A stretch of DNA of 24,719 nucleotides from positions 1 to 24,719 of IMG/VR virus record IMGVR_UViG_3300012954_000072. One strand, written 5' to 3'. Positions 1 to 10,011 of this stretch are shown here, piece after piece. Position 1 is the stretch's first letter, and each line of letters begins with the position of its first letter. The notes below the pieces were generated by a model, which was not told where the DNA came from, searched no databases, and was given only the letters and a program-made list of their open reading frames with translations. Source of the stretch: a virus. A program made the translations under genes and the position numbers.

Positions 1-1
1 A

Positions 2-865
2 CTAGCAATGGTCAATGCCCAAGTTACACAAACAGAAGGAATCATTCAATCACAAAGAGACTTAGTAATGAGTCAACTAGGAACAAAACTTTCTACTGCA
101 AGATTAGGAAGCAGAAAAGATGCAGCCGCAGTAAAACTAAAAGAACAGATAAAAATAGTTGAACTTACCAATGCAGAACAGGCTGTTAAAAATAAAATTA
201 CTGAGTTAGAAGATAAAGGTAAGACTTTAAAAGGCGAACAAAAAATAGCAAATGATGAACTCATAAAACAAGAAAAACTGAGATTGAACATTGCAGAAGA
301 ACAAACAAAAGCATACGAAGAATCAACAACAATGGCATTTAAACTTCAACAAACCTTTGCAACAGGACTTGAAAAAATGTTTGCAGATATAGCAACAGGG
401 GCTGCTACGGCTAAAGAGGCATTTAAATCTTTAGCAACATTAGTACTACAACAGTTAGTAAAAATAGCAGCACAACAAGCTGCTATGGCAACTCTAAATA
501 TGATGGGCTTCGGAATGGGAATGGCAAATGGTGGAGTTATACCAATGGCAAAAGGAGGATATACAAGAGGATATCGTTCTGGAGGTATAGCAACATCACC
601 AACTGTCTTAGTAGGAGAAGGAAGATACAACGAAGCAGTTGTTCCACTACCAGATGGAAGAAGTATTCCAGTTGAAATGCATGGTGGTGCAAGTAATGTT
701 GTTGTGAATGTAAATGTAAACGGACAAGGTACACAAGTAACAGGTAATGGCGGACCGAATATGGAAGCCATGGGTAAAGCAATAGCAGCACTTGTACAGA
801 AAGAAATGGTAGAACAACAAAGACCAGGCGGAGTACTAAGTCCGTATAATGGAACGGGAGTATAA
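2..865 (+). CDS. Phage tail tape measure protein, C-terminal part (lambda gpH-like), 5' truncated
   Basis: The tape measure sets tail length and spans the tail lumen. The reading frame is open to the left edge of the window, so the first Met (base 8) is probably internal and this is only the last ~287 codons. Numbering from that Met: residues ~35-105 are charged and coiled-coil-like; ~115-180 form a hydrophobic Ala/Met-rich segment; the end matches the lambda-family tape-measure C-terminus (GGVIPMAKGG at 175-184, then GEGRYNEAVVPLPDG at 203-217), followed by a Val/Asn-rich stretch. It overlaps the gpM-like gene by one base (TAATG). Family assignment rests on the C-terminal motif and on the H-M-L-K-I-J gene order that follows. 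Confidence 0.9.
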   Translation, partial: LAMVNAQVTQTEGIIQSQRDLVMSQLGTKLSTARLGSRKDAAAVKLKEQIKIVELTNAEQAVKNKITELEDKGKTLKGEQKIANDELIKQEKLRLNIAEEQTKAYEESTTMAFKLQQTFATGLEKMFADIATGAATAKEAFKSLATLVLQQLVKIAAQQAAMATLNMMGFGMGMANGGVIPMAKGGYTRGYRSGGIATSPTVLVGEGRYNEAVVPLPDGRSIPVEMHGGASNVVVNVNVNGQGTQVTGNGGPNMEAMGKAIAALVQKEMVEQQRPGGVLSPYNGTGV

Positions 866-1248
866 TGGCAATAGGATTTACAACATCAAGTAATTTTGGA
901 AGTAGAGCAGTAGTGCCTGATAAAGGTATGTCCGCACCATACAAACCTAGAGTTCTTGTAGCAAAATTTGGAGATGGTTATGAACAAAGAGTTAGAGATG
1001 GAATAAACAATGTTCAAAGAACTTTCTCAGTAACTTTCAAAAATCAACCAAAAGCAATCATTGACGACATTGCAGGATACTTCAATAGTCTTGGTGGAGT
1101 CGATAACTTTAGTTTCACTATACCTGACTCAAATGAATCAGGTAGCGAAGAAACACTAAAAGTAGTATGTGATACATGGACAAAAACATATTCATACGAC
1201 GAGTTTTATAATTTAACAGCAACACTAAGAGAAGTATTCGAGTCATGA
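865..1248 (+). CDS. Minor tail protein, lambda gpM-like
   Basis: 127 residues, close to the usual length of the phage minor tail protein M family. Family-like features are the FGDGYEQRV motif (35-43), the alternating FSVTF strand, and the NFSFTIPD segment (~81-88). In lambda, gpM belongs to the tail tip that initiates tail-tube assembly; this role is inferred by homology. The start overlaps the tape-measure stop (TAATG) and the end overlaps the gpL-like start by four bases (ATGA), indicating translational coupling. Confidence 0.9.
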   Translation: MAIGFTTSSNFGSRAVVPDKGMSAPYKPRVLVAKFGDGYEQRVRDGINNVQRTFSVTFKNQPKAIIDDIAGYFNSLGGVDNFSFTIPDSNESGSEETLKVVCDTWTKTYSYDEFYNLTATLREVFES

Positions 1249-2804
1249 GCAACGTAAATTTACACACAGACTTTCAAACACTAGTACCAAGTTCTGGTGG
1301 AGTTACTGATGGCAATGCTTTAGTAACAGTATTCGAAGTAGAACTAAAAGATATTGGTGGAGTAGGTGTTGATAAACTTTATTTTCACAATGATTCTACT
1401 GCGACAGGCGGAAATATTCAATGGTACAGTCTAGTCAATGAGACAAATTACGGGTCAACTACATCTTCCGATTATCAACAAGTTTCTTATGTCGCCTTTC
1501 CAGTCGAAGCCGATGGTTTTGAATACAAAGGAACAGGCTCACTTCCAAGACCCACAATCAAGTTCGCAAACATAAACGCATATTGGAATACTTATCTTAC
1601 TAACTTCGATGGCCTGTTAGGAGCGAAAGTTATTCGTAGAAAAACACTTCGTAAGTACTTAACAACAAATCCGCCTGTAGAGTTGAATAGAGAAATTTAT
1701 TACATAGAAAGAAAAGCATCTGAAAACGGTGTGGAAATTTCATTTGAGTTAGCAAGTGCGTTTGATGTGGAAAAGGTTAAATTACCCCGAAGAACCGTAA
1801 TCGCTGCCCGCTGTCCGTGGAAGTATCAAGATACTGACCAAGGAGGTTGTGATTGGCCGAACGATAACGAGTTTACTATTGGTGGAGTAGATTATATATT
1901 ATACTTTGACAAAGAAAATACACAGATAACTTTAGATACTACGGATTCATCATATACTGAAAATACTTATAATTACTGGGGATTACAAAATACTCAATCT
2001 AATAGAACGACAAGTTTGTATGCAGCCAAGTCTTATGCAGTAGACCAGTACGCAGAATATCAAAGACCGGTAGGAGATTTATTTACAGTAGCAGGTATTA
2101 CAAATGGTAGTAACGCAACAGTTTATCAACTATCAACTTCAGCACACGGCATATCAGTAGGTGACTATGTAATAGCAAAAGGCACTACTAATTATGACTA
2201 TAAACAAGTTCCTCTTTATGTTACAGCAGTAAGTGGAGCAAATGTAACAGTTGAAGATGATAATAGTGCTAGTGGTTCTTACACAGCAAACTCAGGGTTT
2301 TTACAACTTACTAGACGTACATTGTTCCGATGTATAGCAGCACACAGTATCGCCACAAGTGATTCAGTAGAAGATTTAATCAGACCGACTAATATTTCTT
2401 ACTGGAAACGAGGCGATATCTGTGGTAAGACTTTAGATTCTTGTAAGACAAGATATGGACATAGACCTGAAGTAGGTGGTTCAATCATAACTGTACAAGC
2501 GGCAATAAATACTACTACTGGACTTCGACAAACAGGGTCAGGCTATAGTAGTACACCTACAGTTACCATCTCTGGAGGAGGTGGTTCAGGAGCATCTGTA
2601 ACTGCAAATGTTGTAGGCGGAGCAGTAACAACTTATACAATTAATAATGCAGGAAGCGGATATACTTCTAATCCAACAGTAACCGTATCAGGTGGTGGAG
2701 GCTCAGGAGCAGTCGCATATGCAAACATTTATAACCCAGTCAATTTACCGAATAGTAATGTATCATTACCATTTGGAGGCTTTCCAGGAGCGGCATTGTA
2801 TTAA
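1245..2804 (+). CDS. Minor tail protein, lambda gpL-like, with large internal insertion and Gly-rich repeats
   Basis: 519 residues, about twice the length of lambda gpL (232). The N-terminal ~205 residues follow the gpL pattern, including the RCPW and GGCDW cysteines. Lambda gpL binds a [4Fe-4S] cluster through four Cys; here the equivalents are C190, C202, C393 and C400, so the last pair keeps the CX6C spacing but lies ~190 residues from the first pair. The intervening segment (~206-390) looks like an inserted beta-rich domain. After the second pair come two ~39-residue Gly-rich units, each with GSGY...[12 protein letters not shown] (starting at 431 and 470), before the LPFGGFPGA ending typical of the family. 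Expected site is the tail tip. ATGA start overlap with gpM; one-base overlap (TAATG) with the next gene. Confidence 0.88.
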   Translation: MSNVNLHTDFQTLVPSSGGVTDGNALVTVFEVELKDIGGVGVDKLYFHNDSTATGGNIQWYSLVNETNYGSTTSSDYQQVSYVAFPVEADGFEYKGTGSLPRPTIKFANINAYWNTYLTNFDGLLGAKVIRRKTLRKYLTTNPPVELNREIYYIERKASENGVEISFELASAFDVEKVKLPRRTVIAARCPWKYQDTDQGGCDWPNDNEFTIGGVDYILYFDKENTQITLDTTDSSYTENTYNYWGLQNTQSNRTTSLYAAKSYAVDQYAEYQRPVGDLFTVAGITNGSNATVYQLSTSAHGISVGDYVIAKGTTNYDYKQVPLYVTAVSGANVTVEDDNSASGSYTANSGFLQLTRRTLFRCIAAHSIATSDSVEDLIRPTNISYWKRGDICGKTLDSCKTRYGHRPEVGGSIITVQAAINTTTGLRQTGSGYSSTPTVTISGGGGSGASVTANVVGGAVTTYTINNAGSGYTSNPTVTVSGGGGSGAVAYANIYNPVNLPNSNVSLPFGGFPGAALY

Positions 2805-3505
2805 TGATAGAAGCAGTAGAACAAGAAATATTTGAATACATAGGAAGTAAAATACCAGAAGAAGCATGTGGTATTGTAGGTATTCGTAAAGGTAGAATGA
2901 AATTTTATCCAACAGAAAATCAAGCATTTGATAAACTAAATGACTTTGTAATCGACCCAAAAGATTATAGAGATATAAATGCAGAATGTGATGTTGTTGG
3001 AATAGTACATAGTCACCCACATGGTGATTTAGAACCAAGTCCTTTAGATAGGGCTGCTTGTGATAGATTAGGTATACCCTGGTATATATTTAACACACAA
3101 GACTATATTAAGTTAGACTCCAAGAATGAGATTCTACCATTGATAGGTAGACCATTTGTATTTGGAGCATATGACTGTTATACAATTATAAAAGATTATT
3201 TTGATACTATCGGTATACACATCAGAGAGTATCAGTATGAGTGGGAGTTCTGGGAAAGAGGACAAAACCTTTATGTAGAACACTACCAAAAAGAAGGATT
3301 TAAAAAAGTAACAGACGGAAGTCTAAAACCGAATGATGTCATATTGATGGCATTAAATAGTGAAGTAACAAACCACGCGGGCGTCTATATGGGCAACTTT
3401 AAAATGTTACATCATGCACCAAGCAGATTATCTTGCAGAGATAACTACAATGGTATATGGAGAAACATTACAAGAATGGTTGTTAGGCATGAGAGTATGA
3501 TATGA
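2804..3505 (+). CDS. Tail tip peptidase, lambda gpK-like (JAMM metalloprotease + NlpC/P60)
   Basis: 233 residues with the two-domain gpK layout. The N-terminal domain carries the JAMM/MPN zinc-protease signature: a Glu near 19-20, H69-S-H71-P72 and S79-x-x-D82. The C-terminal domain carries NlpC/P60 residues: C125 (AYDCYT), H191 (NHAGVY) and a candidate third residue at H203/H204. Both catalytic sets appear intact. In lambda-like phages gpK works in tail-tip assembly, and NlpC/P60 enzymes cut peptidoglycan peptides, so a role in local wall degradation at DNA entry is plausible (inference). It overlaps both neighbours, by 1 and 4 bases. Confidence 0.92.
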   Translation: MIEAVEQEIFEYIGSKIPEEACGIVGIRKGRMKFYPTENQAFDKLNDFVIDPKDYRDINAECDVVGIVHSHPHGDLEPSPLDRAACDRLGIPWYIFNTQDYIKLDSKNEILPLIGRPFVFGAYDCYTIIKDYFDTIGIHIREYQYEWEFWERGQNLYVEHYQKEGFKKVTDGSLKPNDVILMALNSEVTNHAGVYMGNFKMLHHAPSRLSCRDNYNGIWRNITRMVVRHESMI

Positions 3506-4365
3506 GAAAAGTTTATTTAGAAGGAGTATTAGGGGATAAGTTCGGTCACGAATGGAACCTCGATGTTGCCTCGCCATCAGAGGCGTTGCAGGCAATCGCT
3601 GTTCAACGACAGGGCTTTAAACAATATCTCATTGATGCAGCAGATAGTCTAGCATATGAAATTGTTTTTGGAGATAAAGAACTCGAAAGACCTAACGGAG
3701 TACAATGCGACTTGGATATGGTACACCCTGTCCCAGTTGGTATGCCTATGCACTTTGTACCTGTTGTAGAAGGGTCAAAAAGTAGAGGACTAAGTATATT
3801 AGTTGGTATGGCTCTTATAGCCGCTACGGGTGGCTTTGCTGCAATCGGTATAGGAGGTAGTAGTGCCTTGACTGGTGGTATGGCAACAAACGCAGCAGCA
3901 TTTGAAGCCGTAGCAGGAGGAGCTGCACTTAGTGCACAAACATTCTCAACAGTAGGATTCTTAGGAAGTCTGATGTCAGGTGTCGGTATGATGATGGTTG
4001 CAGGACAACTAATACAGATGCTTTCTCCACAACCAGACACAGGAGACGCAGAAGAAAGGGCAGAAAACTATTTATTTAGTGGAGCAGTAAATACAACAAG
4101 ACAAGGTGGCCCTGTACCGTTAGTGTACGGTAGAATATTAACAGGGTCTTCCACTATATCTGCTTCGATATTTACGCAAACAGCGAGGTCAAAGGCAGGC
4201 GCTTCATCGAAGAGAAAATTAGTGGGTATTAGTAACTTTAGAACACCGGGTTCAAAATATGGACAAAATACTAATACAGGAAGTTATGGTCGTGGCGGCG
4301 GCGGAGGCGGCGGCGGTGGAGGCCGTGGTGGTCGAAATGACGAGGGAAGAAATCAAATTGAGTAA
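3502..4365 (+). CDS. Tail assembly protein, lambda gpI-like, with poly-Gly C-terminus
   Basis: 287 residues. The N-terminal ~90 (VYLEGVLGDKFG, then a beta-grasp-like pattern ending HPVPVGMPMHFVPVV) match the lambda tail assembly protein I family. Residues ~95-170 are hydrophobic and rich in Gly, Ala and Met. A conserved-looking GGPVPLVYGRI motif sits at 202-212. The extreme C-terminus has ten consecutive glycines (~265-274) encoded by a GGN tract, then a short charged tail. gpI acts in tail-tip assembly in lambda. It overlaps the gpJ-like gene by 29 bases if that gene starts at 4337. Confidence 0.85.
   Translation: MRKVYLEGVLGDKFGHEWNLDVASPSEALQAIAVQRQGFKQYLIDAADSLAYEIVFGDKELERPNGVQCDLDMVHPVPVGMPMHFVPVVEGSKSRGLSILVGMALIAATGGFAAIGIGGSSALTGGMATNAAAFEAVAGGAALSAQTFSTVGFLGSLMSGVGMMMVAGQLIQMLSPQPDTGDAEERAENYLFSGAVNTTRQGGPVPLVYGRILTGSSTISASIFTQTARSKAGASSKRKLVGISNFRTPGSKYGQNTNTGSYGRGGGGGGGGGGRGGRNDEGRNQIE
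4291..4333 (+). repeat. GC-rich GGN microsatellite encoding poly-Gly at the gpI end
   Basis: A run of GGC, GGA and GGT codons in an otherwise AT-rich genome encodes ten Gly in a row plus flanking RGG at the end of the gpI-like protein. The same bases read in the next frame give a spurious Ala/Val-rich extension upstream of gpJ. A second Gly-rich stretch lies just inside gpJ at ~4390-4425. Confidence 0.85.
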
Positions 4366-7300
4366 GAAGTTTAAACCAATAATAATCAGAGGATCCGGTG
4401 GAGGTAAAGGCGGAGGCGGAGGCTCGTCTTACGCTGCTGATGATAACTTATTTGCAAGACAGAGTGCAACTTTTATTGATGCCATAGCAGAAGGGCCAAT
4501 CAAGGGATTAGTGCATGGTGACGCTTCTATTTTTATTGATGAAACAAGACTTAGAGATGTTGATTTAGCAACAGGTAATATTTCAAAGACTGCAAACTTT
4601 GATAACTTTGAAGTTGTAACCGCAAATGGATTAGCAAACCAAACACCAGATGGCAGATTCTTTGCAGAGTTTCCTACTGCAGCAATAGTAGAACAAAAGA
4701 GTGGAACAGTATTAAAAGATGGCGAACCACAATATTTTACTATTTCTAGTTCACAGTTTGAGAAAAGAAACGCTGATTATTTAAAAGTTACAATCTTTAC
4801 CAACGCTATGGTAAGATTAGTAAAAACAGGAAAACAAAAAGGTGACCAACATGAAACAAGTGTAAACTTCAGTATTAAGTTAAGATATGTAAATAATGCA
4901 GGAACTACAAAAACTGCAACAATGTTTAATACAGGATTTAGAGGTAAGTGTACTGCAAAATATGCACATACATTTGGTTTTAATATTGAGGATATAAAAG
5001 ATGACGAGGGCATACTTGACTGGGCGATAGAAGTTACTAGATTGTCAGGGTCGCCAAGTAGTGATGACAATAACCAGGTATCTAACGACATTTTCGTAGA
5101 GAGCATTGAAGCATCGATTGCTGACAAACTGGAATACCCTTTTACTGCATATGTTGCTGGAAACATAGACGCAGAAAACTTCAATAGTATCCCCAAGCGT
5201 GGATATGAGATTGATGGTAAATTAATATCTGTACCAACAAACTATGTTCCTTGCGATTACGATGGCCTTAAGTTAACTGTCGCAAGTACATCAAGTTTCC
5301 AAACGGGAGAATCTATCTCTCAAGGAATCACAGCAAGTGCTTTAGGCGGTACTAGAGATACAGAAACAAAGAAACAGACTGCAACTATAACAATTAATGG
5401 TGGACACGGTCTTCCTGTTGGTAACATTATTCAACTTACGGTAGCAGGAGCTTCGGTTAGTAACTACAACGGAACTTTTGACTGTATTGTAACAAGCACA
5501 ACAAAAATAACATATGAAGTGCCTCTTGATTCAGAGGCTTCTGATTTAGCAAGTCCATCAGGTACGATTACAGTTTCTGTTGCAAGTATGGTTATTGATA
5601 AAATCGTTGGGTCAACCACTATCTATGTCAGAGGAAGAGCAAGTACTAGAGATGTGCCAATAACTGGTGGTACTATTACAGGAGCAACTTCTAGTGCAAC
5701 TACAACAGTAAGTGCCGTAGAGAAAACTTTTATTCCTGCTCATTACAGAAGAAGTCCAAGTACTGAAAAGATAACTACAACTGAACAAGATTGGGACGGT
5801 AGTTTTTATCAGTCATGGTCTAATAACCCTGCATGGATTCTTTATGATTTAATGACTAACAAAAGATATGGTTTAGGAAACTATATCACAGCAGCACAAA
5901 TAAATAAATGGGAACTATTCGGTATCGGTAGATATTGTGATGAACTTGTTCCTGCCAATATACCAGCAGCAGACTTTTTATCTTTATTTGCAACTAGTGA
6001 CGCTAACTATATACCAAGTGGTAGTACAGGATTACATGAACCAAGATTTGCTGCTAATGTAGTTTTACAGACAAAAGCAGAAGCATACAAAGTTATTAGT
6101 GACTTAGCAAGTGTCATGAGAGGTATGATTGTATGGAAGAATGGAGAAGCAGTTGTTATCCAAGATTCAGAAAAAGACCCTGTGTATCAATTCTCAAATA
6201 GTAATGTTATAAATGGAGAGTTTGAATATGAAGGTAGCGCACTTAAATCTAGAAGTAATCAAGTTATTGTTACTTGGAACAACCCAAAAGACTTATACAG
6301 AAAAAGAGAAGAATATGTTGAGAATGAAGAAGTATTACAATTAGACGATGACTTTGTAAAACCTTCTAAGTTAGTTGCTTTTGGTTGTACATCAAGAGGA
6401 CAGGCAAGACGACTAGGTAAATGGAAGATGTTAAGTGAGAATCTTAATACTCAAACAGTCAGTTTTAAAACTTCTATAAATGCAAGTTTCTTACAACCTG
6501 GGGATATTATCAATGTTCTTGATAAAAGAAAACAAGGTAAGTCATGGGGCGGAAGAATAAGTGCAGTAACAGATACAAATACCTTTACACTCGATAGAGA
6601 GTTTGCACTTGATTCTGGTTATGCAGTAGGCGATTATAAAGTTAGTATTTCTTTCTCAGGACAAAAATGTTTACTAGCACAAGACTCTGCAACTATAGGT
6701 GGGTCTTCTTTTGTAAGAGGAGATATCATATCAGGTATAACTACTATTGAGGCTTCTCAAAAAATACAAGATGATAGTGGTAATACTGTATTCACACAGT
6801 TTACTCCATATAGTTATGTTGAAGAAAAAACTCTTGCAACTATAGATGGAACAAGTAATGGTAAAACAACTATTACTGTATCAGGTAATTATAGCACAGC
6901 GCCAGTTGTTGACCAAATGTTTGTTATACAAAGACCTTCACTATCAACTGGAAAAACAGAACAAGTAGCACAACAATTTAGAGTAGTATCTTTAGCAGAA
7001 GATGAAGATATGAGTTTCTCAATCACTGCACTAGAGTATAACCCAACTAAGTTTGATAATGTTGATAAGAATGAACCAATCAAAGAATACAATACTTTAT
7101 TCTTACCAAACTCAGGAGATTCAGTTCCAAATGTAACAAAACTAAGAACATCTACAAGTCAGAGACTCTTGTCCGATGGTGTAAAAACAAATGTTTTAGA
7201 TATCACATGGGAAGAGCCAAAGAACGCAGATGGAAGTTCTTACGCATTTGTAAGAGAATATGTAGTCGAATACTCTACTGATAATGTAAAATTCTTAACA

Positions 7301-9496
7301 GCAGGTAGTACAACAGGTACAGACTTTGCACTAGAAGACGCAGTATCACAAACATACTATATAAGAGTAAGAGTATTCAATATGCTAGGTAAAGCATCGC
7401 CAGTAGTTTCTGGTACTTTTGATGTAAACTTCCAGACAGTAAACTTAGGAGAAGAAGACGAAGGTGCACAATATACTGTAAATAAAACAGGTACACTAAC
7501 TAATGCTTCTATTGAACTAAATACTACAACAGGACTTGTAAGTTTTACTCCTGATGATTTTAATTACTCAGCACTTGGAGCAACTACTACCGTATCAAAT
7601 CAATCTAATCTAGACTTTAGTGGATTATCAAATGGTGAAACAGGATTTATACTATTCGATAAAAGTGCAGAAGCTTTCGTAGCAAGAGAAAAACATAGTG
7701 CCTCTGACGCATACTTTGCAGTTGGTGGCTCTCCATATGCTACCGCAACAGGTACAATCTCAGCAACACAAAGTGATATTGGTAGAGATGTAACAGGTAG
7801 TGGCACAGCATTTAGCAGTGAACTTGCAACATTTAATCCATTCAAAGCAACAGTTAGTTCAGTAGATTATTACTTCAGAGCAGGAGAAATATCAAGCAAC
7901 ACAGCACTTGTAGCAGACGAGCCGATACCTGTAGATATATCAGGTGGTGCTTTCTCAAAACCAACTACTCTAGTTGACTATGCCAATGATAGTATATTTG
8001 GGTCAGTCAAAAGAAACAGTTCTACAAGTTATACACTAACTCTATTCGGAGTTACTAAAGGTGAGCCCGCATATAATGTAGCAGGAAGTAATGAAAACCA
8101 TACTTTCTTATCTTCAGATTCATCAGGAACTTTATCAAGTTCTGTGATAAATGCATTTAGTTGTTCTTATACAGTATCGAAAGGTACGACTGCATTTAGT
8201 TTTGCATCAAGTGGAACTGCAGCAGCAACATTTGGTTTATCAATATCTGCCTCTGGTTGTACTGCCGCAGTAAGTGGAAGTGGTGTAATTACAGTAAGTG
8301 CAGTTGCATCAAGTTCTGCTACAATTACAGTAACAGTCTCAGACTTAGCGGCAGGAAGCACAATTGCTACAAGAGTTATTACACTAACAAAAGCATTGAA
8401 AGGAACAGATGGAGTTGTAGGTAGTGATGGTGATGATGGACTAAGGTCAATACAAGGTTATCTATACTACGAGAAAACAACATCAGGAGCACCAAGTGCG
8501 CCAGGCTCAACTACTTATAGATTCGCTACCGGAGATGTAGACGGTGGTAGTGGAGCAACAGAAGTTCTAGCATTAGCAGATACTTCTGCAGTAAATAAAT
8601 GGACAAACGAACCAAGAACACAAGACCCAACACAAAACACTCATTGGACTGTAAGATATTTTGGAACAGAATCTAGTGCAGGTTCATCAACTTGTACTGT
8701 AAGTTATAGTACTATTGTACAACATACAAACTTCTCTGGAGTAGTTACTTTTAGTGACGGAACTTTTAGTGAGGGCGGAACAGCAATTACAACTATTGAT
8801 GGTGGTAATATTGCTACTGGAACAATCACAGCAGATAGAATAAAATTATCTGGAACTGGTGGTCTTACTATTGGAAGTTTAACAAATGATAGTGGCTTTG
8901 TCAATACAACACAAGCCGCTGCAGCAGCACCAATACAATCCATAAATGGTTCAACAGGTACCGCAGGAGCAGTAACTATTTCAGCATCAGGTCTGAATAT
9001 AACAAGTAGTGATGTTTCAGGACTAGGCGATGCAGCAACATCATCTATATCTAGCATTAGGTCAGGGACAACTGCATCAGATGTTGGACTTGGAAATGTT
9101 GATAATGTAAGTGCCTCAACTATACGATCTGGCACAACTGCATCAGATGTTGGACTTGGAAATGTTGATAATGTAAGTGCGGCTACTATTAGGGCAGGTA
9201 CAACTAAATCAGATGTTGGGTTAGGAAATGTAGATAATACTTCAGCCGCTGACATACGAGCAGGAACAACTGCAGCAGATGTTGGATTAGGAAATGTATC
9301 TAACTTAACTACTGCACAAGTAATTCAAACACTATTTACAGCATCAACATCAGTTACAGCAGGTAGAATAAAACTCACATCAGGTACTACACAATTTTTA
9401 TCAGATAGTACTACTGCTGTTGCAAACAACTCAATAGATATAGATTCAAGAAGTGGAAACGGAGGCCCGCGTATAGTTATAGCGGATAGTTCATAA
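4337..9496 (+). CDS. Tail tip / host-specificity protein, lambda gpJ-like
   Basis: About 1,719 residues, longer than lambda gpJ (1,132). Chosen start is the ATG at 4337 (MTREEIKLSKKF). The upstream ATG at 4259 would add only a frame-shadow of the GGN tract; a TTG at 4358 behind an AGGGAAG motif is an alternative. Layout: Gly-rich linker (~18-32); gpJ core with EGPIKGLVHG near the start; the conserved LMTNKRYGLG block near 505; a fibronectin III-like region (~930-1035); beta-rich, Ser/Thr-rich segments; a short collagen-like GTDG/GDDG stretch (~1356); GGNIATGTITADRIK (~1485-1505); four 22-residue repeats (from residue 1574) and a fibre-like tail. In lambda gpJ binds the host receptor, so the divergent C-terminal third is the likely receptor-contact region (inference). 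Confidence 0.9.
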   Translation: MTREEIKLSKKFKPIIIRGSGGGKGGGGGSSYAADDNLFARQSATFIDAIAEGPIKGLVHGDASIFIDETRLRDVDLATGNISKTANFDNFEVVTANGLANQTPDGRFFAEFPTAAIVEQKSGTVLKDGEPQYFTISSSQFEKRNADYLKVTIFTNAMVRLVKTGKQKGDQHETSVNFSIKLRYVNNAGTTKTATMFNTGFRGKCTAKYAHTFGFNIEDIKDDEGILDWAIEVTRLSGSPSSDDNNQVSNDIFVESIEASIADKLEYPFTAYVAGNIDAENFNSIPKRGYEIDGKLISVPTNYVPCDYDGLKLTVASTSSFQTGESISQGITASALGGTRDTETKKQTATITINGGHGLPVGNIIQLTVAGASVSNYNGTFDCIVTSTTKITYEVPLDSEASDLASPSGTITVSVASMVIDKIVGSTTIYVRGRASTRDVPITGGTITGATSSATTTVSAVEKTFIPAHYRRSPSTEKITTTEQDWDGSFYQSWSNNPAWILYDLMTNKRYGLGNYITAAQINKWELFGIGRYCDELVPANIPAADFLSLFATSDANYIPSGSTGLHEPRFAANVVLQTKAEAYKVISDLASVMRGMIVWKNGEAVVIQDSEKDPVYQFSNSNVINGEFEYEGSALKSRSNQVIVTWNNPKDLYRKREEYVENEEVLQLDDDFVKPSKLVAFGCTSRGQARRLGKWKMLSENLNTQTVSFKTSINASFLQPGDIINVLDKRKQGKSWGGRISAVTDTNTFTLDREFALDSGYAVGDYKVSISFSGQKCLLAQDSATIGGSSFVRGDIISGITTIEASQKIQDDSGNTVFTQFTPYSYVEEKTLATIDGTSNGKTTITVSGNYSTAPVVDQMFVIQRPSLSTGKTEQVAQQFRVVSLAEDEDMSFSITALEYNPTKFDNVDKNEPIKEYNTLFLPNSGDSVPNVTKLRTSTSQRLLSDGVKTNVLDITWEEPKNADGSSYAFVREYVVEYSTDNVKFLTAGSTTGTDFALEDAVSQTYYIRVRVFNMLGKASPVVSGTFDVNFQTVNLGEEDEGAQYTVNKTGTLTNASIELNTTTGLVSFTPDDFNYSALGATTTVSNQSNLDFSGLSNGETGFILFDKSAEAFVAREKHSASDAYFAVGGSPYATATGTISATQSDIGRDVTGSGTAFSSELATFNPFKATVSSVDYYFRAGEISSNTALVADEPIPVDISGGAFSKPTTLVDYANDSIFGSVKRNSSTSYTLTLFGVTKGEPAYNVAGSNENHTFLSSDSSGTLSSSVINAFSCSYTVSKGTTAFSFASSGTAAATFGLSISASGCTAAVSGSGVITVSAVASSSATITVTVSDLAAGSTIATRVITLTKALKGTDGVVGSDGDDGLRSIQGYLYYEKTTSGAPSAPGSTTYRFATGDVDGGSGATEVLALADTSAVNKWTNEPRTQDPTQNTHWTVRYFGTESSAGSSTCTVSYSTIVQHTNFSGVVTFSDGTFSEGGTAITTIDGGNIATGTITADRIKLSGTGGLTIGSLTNDSGFVNTTQAAAAAPIQSINGSTGTAGAVTISASGLNITSSDVSGLGDAATSSISSIRSGTTASDVGLGNVDNVSASTIRSGTTASDVGLGNVDNVSAATIRAGTTKSDVGLGNVDNTSAADIRAGTTAADVGLGNVSNLTTAQVIQTLFTASTSVTAGRIKLTSGTTQFLSDSTTAVANNSIDIDSRSGNGGPRIVIADSS
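9056..9319 (+). repeat. Four tandem 66-bp repeats in the gpJ C-terminus
   Basis: Units begin at 9056, 9122, 9188 and 9254, each encoding 22 residues of the form IR(S/A)GTTxSDVGLGNVDNxSA. Units 1 and 2 share a 47-base identical stretch (9068-9114 and 9134-9180), implying recent duplication or conversion. The SDVGLGNVDN motif is familiar from phage tail-fibre shafts. The last unit is the most diverged. Confidence 0.95.
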
Positions 9497-10008
9497 TGGC
9501 AAATAGAGTTTTAGTAGGAAAAATGGGTAGTGACTTTGGAATAAAAGTTTCAAAGGAAGGTTTTGATGTTACAACAACAGCAGATAAAAACTTATTATTT
9601 GACTCTACTGCTGGAAGAACAGGACTTGTGTATGCAGGAGCAACAGGATTACAATTAGCAAATAGTTCAGATAATTATCTAACTACAGGAAGTAAAACAA
9701 GTTTAGGATATCCTCCAATAGTAGTATTTTCAGAAAGAAATAATGGACTTTTACTATATGGAGATACAAATGCAGGTGGAGGTGAGGTTTCAAATGTGAG
9801 TGTATGGAAAACAACTACATCAACAGTAACGCCTTGTACTGCAAATGTAGCGCAAGAAGTCTCACAAGTATTCTTTGGAGTAAGACCTACAGATGGTAGA
9901 AACTATGACCAAGTTAACTCATCAAAAGAAGATGCATTTGATGTGAGTTATTTTGTACTAAGAATACCATGTGCATGGGGATATATGAATAGTACATATT
10001 TTGGATAG
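9496..10008 (+). CDS. Small structural protein, MANR-module family (copy 1)
   Basis: 170 residues. The first ~40 (MANRVLVGKMG, VSKEGFDVT, LLFDS) align with the starts of the next two genes, so this is the first of three tandem paralogues in the N-terminal module. The rest is unlike the other two, with a beta-rich, Cys-poor C-terminus ending in Tyr/Phe/Gly. Probably a virion protein attached near the tail tip through the shared module (inference from position). One-base start overlap (TAATG) with gpJ. Confidence 0.8.
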   Translation: MANRVLVGKMGSDFGIKVSKEGFDVTTTADKNLLFDSTAGRTGLVYAGATGLQLANSSDNYLTTGSKTSLGYPPIVVFSERNNGLLLYGDTNAGGGEVSNVSVWKTTTSTVTPCTANVAQEVSQVFFGVRPTDGRNYDQVNSSKEDAFDVSYFVLRIPCAWGYMNSTYFG

Positions 10009-10011
10009 ATT

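Noticed and set aside
4259-4336. Upstream in-frame ATG for the gpJ-like gene
   Set aside because: It would add 26 Ala/Val-rich residues that are only the second-frame reading of the gpI GGN tract, and would make a 107-base overlap. The ATG at 4337 (or TTG at 4358) fits better.
9056-9319. Regular 66-base repeats as a CRISPR array
   Set aside because: Units are contiguous with no unique spacers, and encode an in-frame fibre motif.
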